A DNA stretch of 64,000 bases from assembly GCF_027744825.2 (NCBI RefSeq), contig NC_071348.1:3664563-3728562 (forward strand). Reading direction: 5' to 3'. The notes beneath the pieces are model-generated. The model saw only the letters and a list, made by a program, of their open reading frames with translations. It did no database searches and was not told the DNA's origin. Both the position numbers and the translations under genes were made by a program. This DNA is from Synchiropus splendidus (Eukaryota; Chordata; Actinopteri; Syngnathiformes; Callionymidae). Positions 48,671 to 61,009 of the stretch are shown one piece after another. Numbering within the stretch: position 1 is the first letter of the stretch; each line of letters starts with the position of its first letter.

Positions 48671-51600
48671 TTCGGCTCAGAAGTCCGACATGTGAACACA
48701 GCGAGTCAGGTTTTGGTCGCGGACTTGATCCTCGGCTTCTCGCCTCAGGTGACTCAGCGCTTGAAGCCGGAAACTACGTGCACAGCGCAACTCCAAAAGG
48801 TCTGATGGCTGTCTGGGCGCACAACATCGTTCAAAAACAACTTCGCAAACTCCCAGAACACTGAGGTGAGCAGCCGGGAGACTGGTGCCTGCTTCCCTCG
48901 AGTCGGTGAGTGCTTGTCTGGATATAATACTAAAGGTGCAAACCAACATTTACACGGCTAATTCTTAACTCATTAAGTGGCTAAATCCTGCGATGAGTTA
49001 CAGGGAATAGCTGCAAAATTCCGAACTCCACTCTGACAACAATCGCAGCGACGTAATTGGTTGGGTAATTTGATTCGGTTCAGCTCTGTTTGACAGTTTA
49101 ATGTTGTCTCCAATTCATCGATACGCCTGATGAGGAAGGCTAATCGAATGTAGTAAGTTGATAAGTAACATATTTTTGACAAACTGATTCTGTTGCAGCT
49201 TATAAGCAGAAGAATTAGAGCTTCGGATGGTTCTGGCTTCACTTGAGAGTAGGCCAGCTTCAACTGGTGAGCTGGACACTGACAGCTGAAGCATATCTCT
49301 GGTGTGAGCTGACATGTTTCCACCAGCCGCTGCGAGAGGATGCTCCTCCGTCGGCATCAACGGCATGCAACATGGATGCTAGGGAGGCAGGCTCTCTCCA
49401 CGCTAGCTTCAGCTGCGCGTCAGCGGGAGGGCAGTGGTGTGTGACACAGTCAAGTCTCTTCTCGAGCCAGAAATAAAGAGAGTTGTGAGCCTCTCAATCA
49501 CCTTGAGGAGTTTTTAGACTTACGGAAATTAAATAAACACATTTCCACACACATTATTAGCGAGAGTGGCTTCACACTCTGTACTGTGAATTAGAGGTGT
49601 AAATATGACTTTGTTGCCTCCATCTTGGAGGCCTATTTCTGCAGGTGTTTATCAGTCAGTTAGAAAATAACACAAAAGCAGATAGAAATGGTGGTAGTGG
49701 GTTCAGGAACAGGCGTTCGCTGTCTGCTGCGTCACCACGTGGAGACACCACAGCCATTTTCGGTCGATAATTTTGGGTGAAAATCAGAGCTGCGAAGCAG
49801 AGGTCTGCGCTCGCCAAGTGCTTTGGTTCCAGTCAGTGTGTTCCCTCGTCACAACAATCTCTCCAGCCTGGCCCGAGGCACCCCCCCACAGACAGCCGTG
49901 CCCAGCAGCCACCACACTTCGCTTCTGTCTGGTTAGCCTAAATATTAGCTTCAAGAAAATATAGCAAGTAGGTTGTAACTCAGTTTATCTCCAGGTTTTG
50001 CACTTAATTCATCGTGTTAAAGCTTAAACATCAGGCGGAAGTGCTGCAGCGATGAATGAACTCTTTACCGCAGTGCGTTTCGATCATGAAATCTTTAAGC
50101 TGTCAGTCGCCTCCTTTACCGTGGAGGTTTAAAATGTCTGAGACTGGTGCCCTGGAAAGTGTTTGAATTGGTGTTGTATGGAGCAACTCGTTTTGTTTTT
50201 TCTTCAATATATTTTGCGAGTCTTACCTACCTATTAAAACGCTCCCTGTTCTTGAGTTGCATCCTGTTTTATTTTGAAAATCCCCCCTAGTCTCAGCTTC
50301 CTCCCCTGGTCTCCACATTTTCCCCTTGATCACATGTTCTACGGCTTTACGTGAAACTTTTTCTGGATTGAAACTTGTGACTTCCAGTGGACTTTTTTTT
50401 TGGTCTGACATGAACATAAATTCAGTCCTCGTAGCGTTACGACCAGTGAATCACTTTCTTGATCGCGATCCAACGTATGCTAATGAGCTTCATGTTGACC
50501 TGAAAGCGGATTTTCATCTGAGTATCGGGAGAGGTGTTGATCGCTCTAGCATATGGTTCATCAACACTCGCCCTCCAACAAGTCATGGGCTGGTAGAAAC
50601 ACTACAGCTCAGTAGATTGTGTTGATATTTTTACACCAGTTCATGAAAGCCATCTGTCGTGTTCCTGCGTCATTTAAGAACCATCAAAGGCTGCTTTCCC
50701 TTTCTTCAGCCGTTCAAGTCACGGAGGAAAATACCGAGTATCAATATTCAAAAAATAAAGTTTGGAGGAAATTAAAGCGGAAATGGTTCCGGCCTATTGG
50801 TGTGGTGCGACGGCACGAGTTAGCCAGCGCATGAAAAGGACGGCTAGACAAATGAAATGGCATTGCCCAGCCCTGGAGGGAGGACGGCGGATTGAGATGG
50901 CAATCTTTATCCATTTTCTTTCCTTCATTTAATGGTTGAGCTGCAGAACTTTCTCTGTCTTTATTACCAGGACCAGGAAGATTGAACTCTCCTGGAGAGC
51001 GATCCCGTCGACAGATGGCAAACAAAGACGGGGAGGAAAACCGACCATCCTCAGGCCTGACAGAGTCGCCACTGAAGGTTGGTAGAAGAAAAATAGGTGC
51101 GTTTTCTTCTACTTCTTATATAAACCTGTCGTCCATAGTGAATGTTTCAATTCTATCCGCATGTGTACAAGGGTGGTTTATATGTTAATTCCAACTTACG
51201 TAAGGATCCATATCAATACTCTTCTGTTCCGGTTTATGCAAATATTTATGTTTCTCAGAATCTATCTGTGTGTGTGGCGTCTTTTCGGGAGCTCCAGGCA
51301 CTGAAGAATGTCTGTATTGTGCAGCGAGAACAATCGGGAGAAGAGGTGTAAGTCGGAGACGGCGAGTAAACAATCTGCAGCAGCCACATAGGTGTCAGGC
51401 TTCCTACCTTCCTGCCTTTCTGGTTTGCTTTTTCTCTGCGCTTAAACAAACATGCTCGCTGTTTCCTGAGGTAGTGACTACACAACTTGTTCAGCTCACT
51501 GTTGAGTCACTCTTTTATGTTGCCTAAATTCGTAAAGAAATTGACTCTCGCCGTGTAACGACTCCGTTACCTGGCTTCAAATCAAACTTTTAATTGAGTT

Positions 51601-52099
51601 GGTTCACAGAGAACAGACTGGAGCGGCGCTTCACTGTGGATTCTGGCAAGTTATGAGGAGTTGTGCGGGTATTTCTTATGAATGAAAGGCCTGTCTGTCA
51701 CTGAAACAAATGGAATAGATTATTGTTTTTACTGAGAAACTGGTGATTCAACAAGAGATTTGCAACTTTTTTAGCAAGTACACAAGACATTAGTGAAACC
51801 ACAAGGTTTTGGAAACTTTGACATCACAACTCTGCCTTGCTCACCAACGTCAGTAGGTTCGTACCTAGCACACGCTCTAGCCAGAAGCTTGCTAGGTGGT
51901 GCTACATTAGCATAACAACCTGAACAAAGAAACGACGCGAGTGGGGACTGATAACGCGGTGGAGCTGTTATTACGAGTCACACTTGACCACAGAAAAGAT
52001 ACCATGTGATGAGTCGGAACGCAGCGTAGGGACATTTTTTGCTGAACAGGGATCAAGGTTTTTTTTCGGTTTTATGTTTTCTGGTGAGAGGCTCACAAT
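48671..52099. other. No gene recognised
   Basis: Unique-looking DNA with short domain-less frames on both strands. Nothing could be supported as an exon, RNA gene or mobile element. Confidence 0.5.
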
Positions 52100-52112
52100 G
52101 CCACCTAGTGGC
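52100..52112. promoter_or_regulatory. Palindromic CTCF-like motif
   Basis: GCCACCTAGTGGC is an inverted repeat (GCCAC-CTA-GTGGC) and matches the CCACCTAGTGGC form of the CTCF core on either strand. Motif match only. Confidence 0.35.
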
Positions 52113-55100
52113 TTGGCATGTGTCCAACATTGGTTTCAGCATTTGCCGAAATGATGCTACAAATGATGCCGGAATCAATACCTGATCTGACGGAAAACTG
52201 TGTGGAAAAAGATTGCGGTGGAAAAGAGGTGTTTTTGTGTAGCCAAACCAAGGTCCTTACTCCACTCTTATAGCTTTGAACTGTACACTGAGGGTGAGTT
52301 TCAGCTAGTTTATGAATATGAATGGTTTAAGCTTTCCACAACGTAATGTCTATCTATCGTTCGTTGTGAAGCAAGTGACCGACGTACACTTCAAAAGGGA
52401 CCCTCAGTTTGACCCCAGAGGTTCATGGATGTGAGGACACGTGTGACCAGTGAAAGTCCAGGCAGCTTAAAACATTTTTACAAAGTTAAGTAGCTTTAGC
52501 TACGAGTAGCTCGAGTCAACGACTAACTGACGTCCATGATGGTGCAGCGGATTCTTCCCTCGTGGATCAAACCTGCGCTTCTTTTACTGAAGAGGCATCA
52601 GAAGCCAGATCCAGAGGAGAGCATTTCTCTGCTTTGATGTCCTCCTCCATGCACTTAACAGCTCCTTGTTACTTTGTAGCTAATGTCCACGAAGATTCTC
52701 CACCACCTGCGGTCAGAGCGGCTTTGTCTGAGCCCACAGCCTGAGCAACATTTCAACTCTTGTATTTTGTCCTCTGAAAATGCCTTTTCGCTTGGTTAAC
52801 TTCTATTCACAAGGTTTCCAGTGAGACCTGTGTCAATGGGGATGCTTGACATCGTTCCATAGCTCTGGAAGCTCCCTGCAGGCCAAGCATGAACTGCTAT
52901 TCTACCACAGGCAGGGGGCTAATAGGCCGGATAGGATTGGATAAAAGACATGGAGGGGGGTGTCTCACAAAAGTTTTGGGACCCAAACTCTGCCATCTGC
53001 TTTTGTGGTGATGAGCATCAAAGCCTGAAGGTTCCCTGTTGGGTTCCTCTTTCAGATGCCCCGTCCTACATATGGGCCTCATATTTCACCGTCAGTGGGG
53101 GCCATTTTGGATCCTCTCCTATAGGCGCCCTAAAGGGCTTCATCGCTTTTATTTCTAAAAAAAAAAAACCCAAGATGGCGGGGCACGACCCTGAAGACGG
53201 AGGGTGTCTTCAAAGGCGGAAACAGAGGAGAAGCGGATCTTTGGGAATGTTACCGTGGATTAGGACACGCTGAGGAAATGGGTCAGCGCATGACTGCGAC
53301 AACAACGCAGTGCTCTCGGGCTGCTTAATTATTGAAGTGAGTAATACTACATTTGCCCGGCAGCACTGAGGGCTTCGGTCCACATTGGTGGCACCGTAAC
53401 AGTAATCAACCCTGCTGCATCTTTTATATCCATCTCCGTCTCCAGGTCGCCCTCTCCGCCCCTCACCCCCCGCCCCCTCCTTCGGCCCTAATTATCCAAA
53501 GCTCCTCTCTCACCCCGATAGCCAGCCGCCTCATTCCCACTCTCCCTGACCCTCCGGAGCATCGCCCTCCCTGTATGGCGGCGTGTGCAGATAAGAGTGC
53601 TTGTGGATGAGAAACGTGAAGGCTGACAGGTCTCACTTCTGATATAGGCTCTCGCCTCACTCTTTGCAAGACTTCTCCTGCCTCAAGGTAGCATATGGCA
53701 TTCTCTCAGACTGCTGGACTCATTGGCCTCCCACACAACACTTCGCATCCATCTCCCCTTAGTCACAGCTCCTTTATGGGCTCTCCAACAGTTATTTTCT
53801 CCCACACCAGCCTCCCCTGATACCGTGCACAGCCCCATCCCTCCACATTCTAATTCACACAGCCACACTTCAGCGACATTCACAGTGGAGATGGAGCAGC
53901 TCTGCCAGTTGGTGAGAGGAGGGCGGCCTAGTCTGGAAGGCACAGTCATTAGTTAAATATTAGCCATATTGTGCTCTATTCCCCCAAACACCATAGGCGG
54001 GCGACACCAGTCGTATTCTACCAAAGCAATGGGCCATAGGGGAAGGCTTTGTGCCGCGGTATGCAGATACGCGCAGCGCCCTATTCATTATGGCACAGAT
54101 GGCCGAGTTAAATCTTGTACCTACATCTTGACCCGAACCCTCGTGATGTGTCTCACAGTGGCGTCAAGAGAAGGTGGGGTGAGAAGCAATAGGCGCCAGG
54201 TATCGCTTCCCTTTCAAAAGACAGACGGATCAAATCAATGAGGCTTCGAAACACTTCCCATTGGCCTTCATTGGGAAGAAACACAGCAGCTTTTACTTTA
54301 GCATTTTCTCCATCCGTCCTCCAGCGCCATTGGTTTCCAATCCGCAGATTTTTAAGGAGAGATCACTTCAGTAGAAATTATGTTCGCAACAGAGCTTCAG
54401 AATGGTACAAATACTCTCCTCACTCCGGCGCACTCTATTTCCGTGGCATCTGTAAATGAGATTTAGAAACCATTCAGCAAAGCTCTCTGGATCTCTCTGG
54501 ACCTAAATTAGTGATGAGCTCAGGCGGTTGTTGCCAACGTACCTGAGTTCTCCTCCCTAAATGGAAGCAAGTGAATATAAATATCACTGTCTGAATGAAA
54601 GGCTTTTCTTGTCGCCGCTCTGACTCAATCTTTATCGCTACATTCTCAGAGTAGCGTTTTATTACCACGCCGAAGACGCTGAGTTTGTGTGTCTTTGTGT
54701 TGTTCTCTTTTTATATCCCTTCGTTCAATACGGGAACCTCTCGAGGCTGAAGCTGTAATTAAAGCTTTGGAATAACCACTCGCAGTATAATGAGTCAAGC
54801 CGTTGATGCGCTCACATCATAACCCTGTTATGCCTGGATGTAACTGTAGATCTATGCGTGCGTTGGTCCGAGGGTCGATTTCTGCGCTGAAAAAACAAAC
54901 CTGTTCTCAGCAGTGTTGAAAAGCGCAGCGAGAGAAGACGGGACTTGTGTCCCATTTCTCACCCTTACACTCGTTTTTGACCCCAACACTGGGTTTTGCA
55001 TGTTCACGTGTCAGTGCAGTGTGTCCCAATATTCCTCAGACCGAGGGCACTCGCCGTTCACCACTTGAAATGAACCCTTCAAACCCAGGGAGCTGCGGAG

Positions 55101-58100
55101 CTGACTTGAAACCAAGTGAAACCAATATGAAGTGTGGAGAGATTTCCAGGATACCAAAGTACTTTATTTCAAAACAGTGTTGGATAGGACAACAGGGACA
55201 CGTCAGTAACAAGGACTACTCTTCGGTTTGTTGACTTTCTCTGGTGTCACACATGTGTGTGTCCGACAACATGAACAATACAACATGTATGTTCAACAGT
55301 ATGTTTTTATTTCTTCTTGACAAACAACATCCAGGCTAACGCTAACATCCTCGTACCTCTGACAGATCTGTCACCGCAACATAGCGGCGAACGTTGCGAA
55401 AACGTTGGCGTTTCCAAAACAACAAACAAAAGCCAAGCGTTGTTCCAATTCTTGGAAAAACGATTGGAAAAATAATTGTTTCTTTTGCACTAAGAAATAA
55501 ATATGCGCAATAGACTTCTGTATTGGTCGCGGTGTCTCTCTGGTCTTGACACGTTCTTCTACTCCAATGCAGTTCGCTCCACATGTAGTCCAGTTTTTCG
55601 GCTGTGGAAGTGACCGTGTTGTAGCTAGCGCTGGGCTATTACACTAAATCACGCTCACCTGAAAGAAAAGCACCTGAATTCCCAAACAACAGTGGCAACA
55701 ATGAACCTCGCACACGTGAGACATGTTTCTTGTGAAACATTCACAATAAAGCTTCGTCCGCTTGTCATCTGGTTTGTTTCCTGTTGATGTTGGCCAACAA
55801 ATAGCATCTGGTGTGAAGCTAAATCAACTAAATTGAGCATTTAGAACTACAAATACTCCGAACAAGTGCACACATTTAGTCACTCCCGACTGTCACAAAT
55901 GGCTGATGATTTCTAATGGCATCTTTGAAACAGATTCCCATTTTTAAGTGTTTCTAGAGCTGGTAATTACCGCGTGGGTGTGTTTGTGCGTTCAATAGTT
56001 TTCTGGGCGCACACACACGCAGAGCCCCGGCTCCATGCTGGTTGTGTGCTGAAGAGTGCGCGGACGTCCTGCTGTGAGACACAAGAGATCATCTTTGCTC
56101 TGCCCAGGAAGTCTCTGGTCAGACACCCGCTCTCTCAGCATCGCCCCCCCCACCCTCAGCACATCCTGCCTTTTGTCTCCACCAGAACTGTCTTTTAACA
56201 TGCTAAAAATATCATAGAAATGAGAATATATTTGCGCGATCACCTGCCGCGCAGAACAAATGAGGACACACAAAAGGATCTTTTGTTTTGCTGACTCTCA
56301 GTACTGATCTTGATTGTGATAACAGTCCGTTTGGATTATAGTTGAGAGACACTTACCTGTTTTGCAACATGAAATATTCCTCTCCTCTTTGTTCAGTGTG
56401 GTACTGAACCCACCCCTTATTGGTGTCGACTCGGCCTCGAGTCTAGTTGTCTACAACACTAGATAGCTGTACAGGTCTGAATCGTCTCCTTGGAACTGGT
56501 GCTTCTTAGACCCTGGTTTTAGTCAAGGTTTTGCTTCCACTCTGGACCAGGAATTTCTCCTGGAACTACTTAAGAGCCATGGCACTCATCTATCGTCTCC
56601 AATGGCGATGGTCTTTCCTTGCTAGCCACTGTTCTCTCCTCCTTTTAGTTTCCTACATTTTATTTTTTTCCCAGGCAAAAGTCCTTTTTCATAATTCAGT
56701 GACCAAATCCAAGATGGAGCCGTGCCGCGGTTCCATTTTGACTCTCAGATTGGATCAAATCGATCAATGCCTGAGGTCACATGCTTTCCTGACATGAGCT
56801 CCTCGGATGCACCGACAGGTCCCTTCGTTCGCATGTTATTGAGCAAGACTCTCTAACAAACACTGCGGTGTTTACGGCGCTGAGAAGTTTTACAAATGAT
56901 ATTGGCTACATCTGCGTTTGACCTCACTCAGGTCATCGCTCCGCAACCGACGCTACACTCCTCCAGGCGATGAGTCGGTTGGAATGCAACCAAATATTTA
57001 TTGGAAAAAAAGAAAGAAAATAATTTAGGAATCATCTGCCCTTCGAGAACTGGTTTGAAGCAATTCCTTCCCAAGTAATGGCTTCATTTTACCAATGGAA
57101 TGCAGAGGATTCATTGGTAACATCTTACTAGGAGACTCCAACTGCCCTGCTGCGTTGCATGAATGTGGAAATCCATAATTCAGATGTGCAATGTCTATAC
57201 CGTGAAGTAAAATGCCTGGGTTCAGGATCACAAGGTGGAAAGGTTTGAGGTCGGCAGCTCCATTTGGTGTTTATTGTTCCCCCGAAATCCCCGGTAGATT
57301 TTTCCGGACAGGTGTGAGCAATTATTCAGATTCACTAATGTTCTTGTCGGTTCTCTCCCGAGTCCTGGACCGAGTCTGCTGGGCCGGCAAAAGCACAATT
57401 AGTTCACTTTGGTGGTGTTGATTTATCCAGCCGATGCCCCCGAAAGTACATTTCTGCTCCCGTAAAACGCGGCGATATAAAACAGGGCTAATCCTCACTT
57501 CAGAGCAGAAGTTGAGCATAACAATGAATGGATCCCTTGTGTCGAAAATACTGGCAATATCCCTCACTGCGAGGCGATTTGATCTGGAACAATTGTGCTC
57601 TTGTTGTAGCATCACAGCGTCTGATGTGTCTGCTCTGCAGAGAAGATGAAAGGTTTCCCATCTATTGAATAATCATTCTCTATTTTCGCAATTTCTGGCT
57701 CAATTTCTGTGACATTGGAAATTCTTTGCGTGTGAACATGTAATTGTAGTGAACATATTCTTGGCTGGCGTTATTTCAATGGCGTGAAGTGTTGAAGGAA
57801 GAATTGTGACTGAGCTTACGCCGTGATTTTAATTGAATTAGCAACACAATGACAGAAATAATGATGTGGTTATGTGCGTAGTGTTTACAGCGCTCATTGT
57901 TGCACGACTCAGTTGTTACTGACAGAGTCCTGGTAGCTGTGGTTTCACTGGAGCAGAAGCCTCAAGAGAACCAGCCTCAACAGCTGTTTGGGTCAAGTGA
58001 GATGAGTAAATCTGCAGCACTTTCCAACCATGGACCGCAACAAAACATAGCTCAGTCTGAGTGAAGCTCGGCCATACAAGAGTTGTGAGCGCCTGCTGGG

Positions 58101-58177
58101 GGTCACCCGAAAACATGTAATAGTCGTGTCGTGTAGAATGAAAGGAGCCCCATTCCATAACTTACCTAAGTCCAACC
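52113..58177. other. Six kilobases without a recognised gene
   Basis: A pyrimidine- and C-rich patch at 53440-53590, with frames lacking domains. About 57430-57660 and 57800-57880 are repeat-free and AT-balanced with ATTTTAATTGAATTAG-type sites, which might be regulatory. A 25-base segment at 56769-56793 matches 24841-24865 at 22 positions. No exon, RNA gene or transposon end was supported. Confidence 0.45.
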
Positions 58178-58317
58178 ACCATCTCATGGCGTCAGGATAT
58201 GCCACAGAAAGCAGGACGTGCTTCAATTGAAAACGTAATGCTTCAAACTGCAGCGCAGAAGGCTGCCTTCCGCGTCAGTATAGGACGCTTAAGTCCGCCG
58301 TCCCAACGTCAATATAA
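58178..58317 (+). repeat. Unassigned ~130-bp dispersed repeat, copy C
   Basis: Contains CTCATGGCGTCAGGATATGC at the left, the core ACGTGCTTCAATTGAAAACG (58216-58235), then GCTTCAAACTGCAG, GGCTGCCTTC, and CGCGTCAGTATAGGACGCTT at the right, followed by AACGTCAATAT where copy A has CACGTCAATGA. It appears the least eroded of the three copies. GCGTCAG occurs at both the left and right ends as a direct repeat. Confidence 0.75.
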
Positions 58318-59437
58318 CATGCTAGAAGAGTGAGGGTGGGTCGAAACAGGAGCAGTTTTGGATGTTTCGCTCCTGGCAGGTTAATATGTCGCATGCTGGC
58401 GTGAATGCTCACGGCTAAAATAGTGAATATTTCAACATTTAAACTGGGACGTAAGCGCCGTCTGCCACTAACCTTGTTCATAGTTCATTCAAGGGAAAAG
58501 AGCTTTGCTGGTCAGGAGTGTCCAGCTCCTGAAAAGGCCCCATCCAACATGCTATCTAAAAAGCCTTTGAGGAATCATGAAAAGATAAAAACCTTTTCCC
58601 AAATGTAACCCACTTGCTCCGGCGCCTCATGGACAGAGCTTTGGTTTTCACGCGCTACACCTTCCTCTGTGTGTTTTTGTTGTTAAAAACATATGGCTAG
58701 ATGCTAGCTGCTTCCCTTGATAAAGAGTTGTGGAATTTTCTTAAACTTAAAAAATGCGAGCCACCAGTGATGACAAAGCAGGGTAAAGGGTTCCCGGTGA
58801 GCAAACACCGTTTTAATAAGTACTCTTAACTGTATACTTTGTCTCTTTCAGCATTCCCAATAGCCTAAAGATTAGCGCCCGATGTGTGTTTTCTCGAGGG
58901 GGCGGTGCTGATATATTACCCGCCGTCTTGGTTCAGTCGCTAAGGTGCATTCCCTCGGCCATATGGCAGATATTTGCCACGCACATGTGCACACTCAATA
59001 GCGTCATGCACACATATTCATAACACTCAATTAGTCTTTGGAATTCATGGGGATGTCAGCTGGTAGCACTCAGGAGCGCCTGCACTCTTCCCCCTCAGAC
59101 ACAGGCAGGTCACGCTGAATCCACCAGCCCACCCCCGGAAGCCGACGGGGACCCTCTCGTGTGTGTGTTTATTTAGTGCTGTGCTTGTTTTTATACTACG
59201 ACGCAGCACGTCATCTCCGCGTTACACCTGCTCTCTTTGCATACGTGCGTATAGGAGGCGGTAAATGGACCCCAACAACCCACCCGGACCCCCTACACCC
59301 CGCCCTCACCACCTTGACACGCTCACTGGGTAATGTACTGCAGCGTGTGCGCAGTTTATGCTTCCCGCACGCTCATTTCAATAACCTGACATTAGTCTTT
59401 ATCAGCGAGCGAGCGACGTGTGAGTGGGCTTCTTTAT
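58318..59437. other. No gene recognised
   Basis: No domain-bearing frame. The stretch 59160-59460 overlaps a 100-codon plus frame that runs into the repeat module beginning at about 59438. I regard it as chance. Confidence 0.45.
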
Positions 59438-59634
59438 ACTGCCTCGTGGGGACCCATTCCTGACAAAACACTGTCCTCATGGGGACCTTATGTCTTCGTG
59501 GGGACCCACAGGTTGAAGACTTGTGGTTCAGAGTCCTGGTTCAGGTGAGTGAGGTGTTTTGGAGGGCCATGAGAATCCTCACTCTGTCCCCACCGAGACA
59601 GCAATACAAACCTGTATGTGTGCGCGTGCTCTGG
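59438..59634. repeat. GGGGACC-type interspersed repeat piece
   Basis: Repeated CTCGTGGGGACCCA, CATGGGGACCTTATG and TCGTGGGGACCCACAGG units are spaced 20-45 bases apart. They resemble the common fish repeat with CTTTGTGAGGACC / GTGGGGACC motifs. It abuts the foldback element at 59635 and may be part of the same composite. Confidence 0.5.
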
Positions 59635-59655
59635 TACTTCTGTCTTTGTGAGAAC

Positions 59656-59663
59656 CTTTTTAA
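59656..59663. repeat. Probable target-site duplication, left copy
   Basis: CTTTTTAA directly precedes the TAGTGCTGTCA terminus. The opposite flank 60259-60266 is GTTTCTAA, giving six of eight identical positions, as expected for an old 8-base hAT duplication. Confidence 0.55.
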
Positions 59664-60258
59664 TAGTGCTGTCATTTTAACGCGTTAATTCCATTCATTA
59701 ATTACGCCGCAATTTAACGCGTTACAATATTTATTTATGAGTATCAACAGTTCTTCATTTTGCCTCATTTAGAGGCGTTTTATACTTCTATTGTTCATTT
59801 TTGAATTGCTATATTGAACTCAAGTGCCCATTTGAGACAGCCTTATTTTATTTCAGAATTTTATTTATTTAACTGAAACACTGTATTTGTATTACATTTT
59901 TGAAATTCAGCCTTATTTTATCTATTTAACTGTGTTGCTGTTTGTTTTGCATTCTTGAAGACAGCTTTATTTGATCTATTTCACTGTATCGCTGTATTTG
60001 TTTGACATTCTTGAACAATGCACCTGGCCTCACTGGTCCGCGGATCTGCTTGACCTTTACTTTTGGATTTCATTGATGAAGCACAGTTCACCAATAAAAA
60101 ATTGGATTTCAAATCTTCTCTTCTTACTGTATTCAATTGATTAGTCATGCACTACAATTTTTTCATATCCTAGAACTCAAATTCTTTATCAGGAGACCTT
60201 TAGCAGATATAAATATGTAATTAATTGGATTCATTTTTTGAACCGACTGACAGCACTA
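59664..60258 (+). mobile_element. Non-autonomous hAT-like transposon, 595 bp
   Basis: Perfect 11-base terminal inverted repeats: TAGTGCTGTCA at 59664-59674 and TGACAGCACTA at 60248-60258. The 8-base flanks CTTTTTAA and GTTTCTAA agree at six positions. Two subterminal copies of the palindrome TTAACGCGTTA (59677-59687 within a perfect 12-mer, and 59714-59724) look like transposase-binding repeats. The AT-rich interior has no transposase frame and carries a three-unit tandem repeat (59838-60015). Superfamily assignment rests on termini and duplication length. Confidence 0.75.
59838..60015 (+). repeat. Three-unit minisatellite inside the hAT-like element
   Basis: Units start at 59838, 59908 and 59962 with CAGCCTTATTTT or CAGCTTTATTTG, and each ends near an ACATTTTTGAA or (A/C)ATTCTTGAA motif. 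Unit 1 is about 70 bases because of an internal insertion, and the others are about 54 bases. Confidence 0.8.
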
Positions 60259-60266
60259 GTTTCTAA
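60259..60266. repeat. Probable target-site duplication, right copy
   Basis: GTTTCTAA, paired with CTTTTTAA at 59656-59663. Confidence 0.55.
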
Positions 60267-60444
60267 CCAACAGAGTGAGGACGTTTTTGGCCGGTCCTCA
60301 CTGAACCTACAAAATAGCCGGGTTACTGTCATTGGGTTTTAGTGTGGTTCAGAGTAAAGGTTAAGTTTAGCCATTTATTTCCGATGTTTAGGTTTAGGGG
60401 CAGAGGCTGGGGAAAGGGTGATGGTCCTCACAAAGATAGGAAGA

Positions 60445-60990
60445 CAAAGGTGTGCGCGGCACGTGGCGTGGTGACGCTGTTAACTTGGCACTGTTCATTT
60501 CTCAATTCTCATTGTACATGGGGAGCGTTCCATTTGTAAGTCTCACAGCAAGTGTTTATTTTCCGGAGGTGTTTCACGGCGTCCACAGCGCCACCGACTG
60601 CCAGTTCAGGTTCCGCGCCTTGTTTTGGTTCAGACAGAGTGTAATTAAAGCGCTTCTCTCACTTGGATGTTAACAGTGTGCATCTTTACTTTTCAACTGA
60701 ACTTGAGGGCTCTGAATATTCTCCGCGTGAGCGCCGCGCAGGGAACCTTGCGTGAATGGAGTCCTGTCAGCGAGGCGACGGTGAAGCTAATGAAGGAATT
60801 AGAGAAGGTCGGCGCTGAAGGTCGTCACTGCTGCGTGTTATTGTTGATCATTAAAGTGGAGCACAACATGATGCTTTGTGTTTCATATTCACCCAAGTAA
60901 TGTTGGTTTGTAAAACGTATTTACGGGAGACTCTCTGGATTGGTTAGCAAGTGCTAGCGCTGATAGCATCACATGCTAGCACGGACTCAC
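60445..60990. other. No gene recognised
   Basis: Small overlapping plus frames (60342-60900) have no domain. Nothing else was seen before the CTCF-like site. Confidence 0.45.
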
Positions 60991-61009
60991 TGCTGCCTCC
61001 TGCTGGCAT
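60991..61009 (-). promoter_or_regulatory. CTCF-like motif, minus strand
   Basis: Read on the minus strand, ATGCCAGCAGGAGGCAGCA is one base from the CTCF consensus CCAGCAGGGGGCAGCA. It is the best CTCF-like match I saw in the window. Orientation is opposite to the sites at 31.3, 33.5 and 45.8 kb. Confidence 0.45.

Larger units (their letters stand above)
59635..60444. mobile_element. Outer foldback DNA element, interrupted by a hAT-like insertion
   Basis: TACTTCTGTCTTTGTGAGAA at the left and GGTCCTCACAAAGATAGGAA at the right are inverted relatives of each other: CTGTCTTTGTGAGAACC against CTATCTTTGTGAGGACC. This is the terminal pair of a common fish MITE-like repeat. The interior is split by the hAT-like element 59664-60258. 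Removing that leaves roughly 215 bases, a sensible size for such a MITE. Flanking TGTGCGCG-type sequence on both sides fits insertion in a TG-rich target. Confidence 0.6.
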
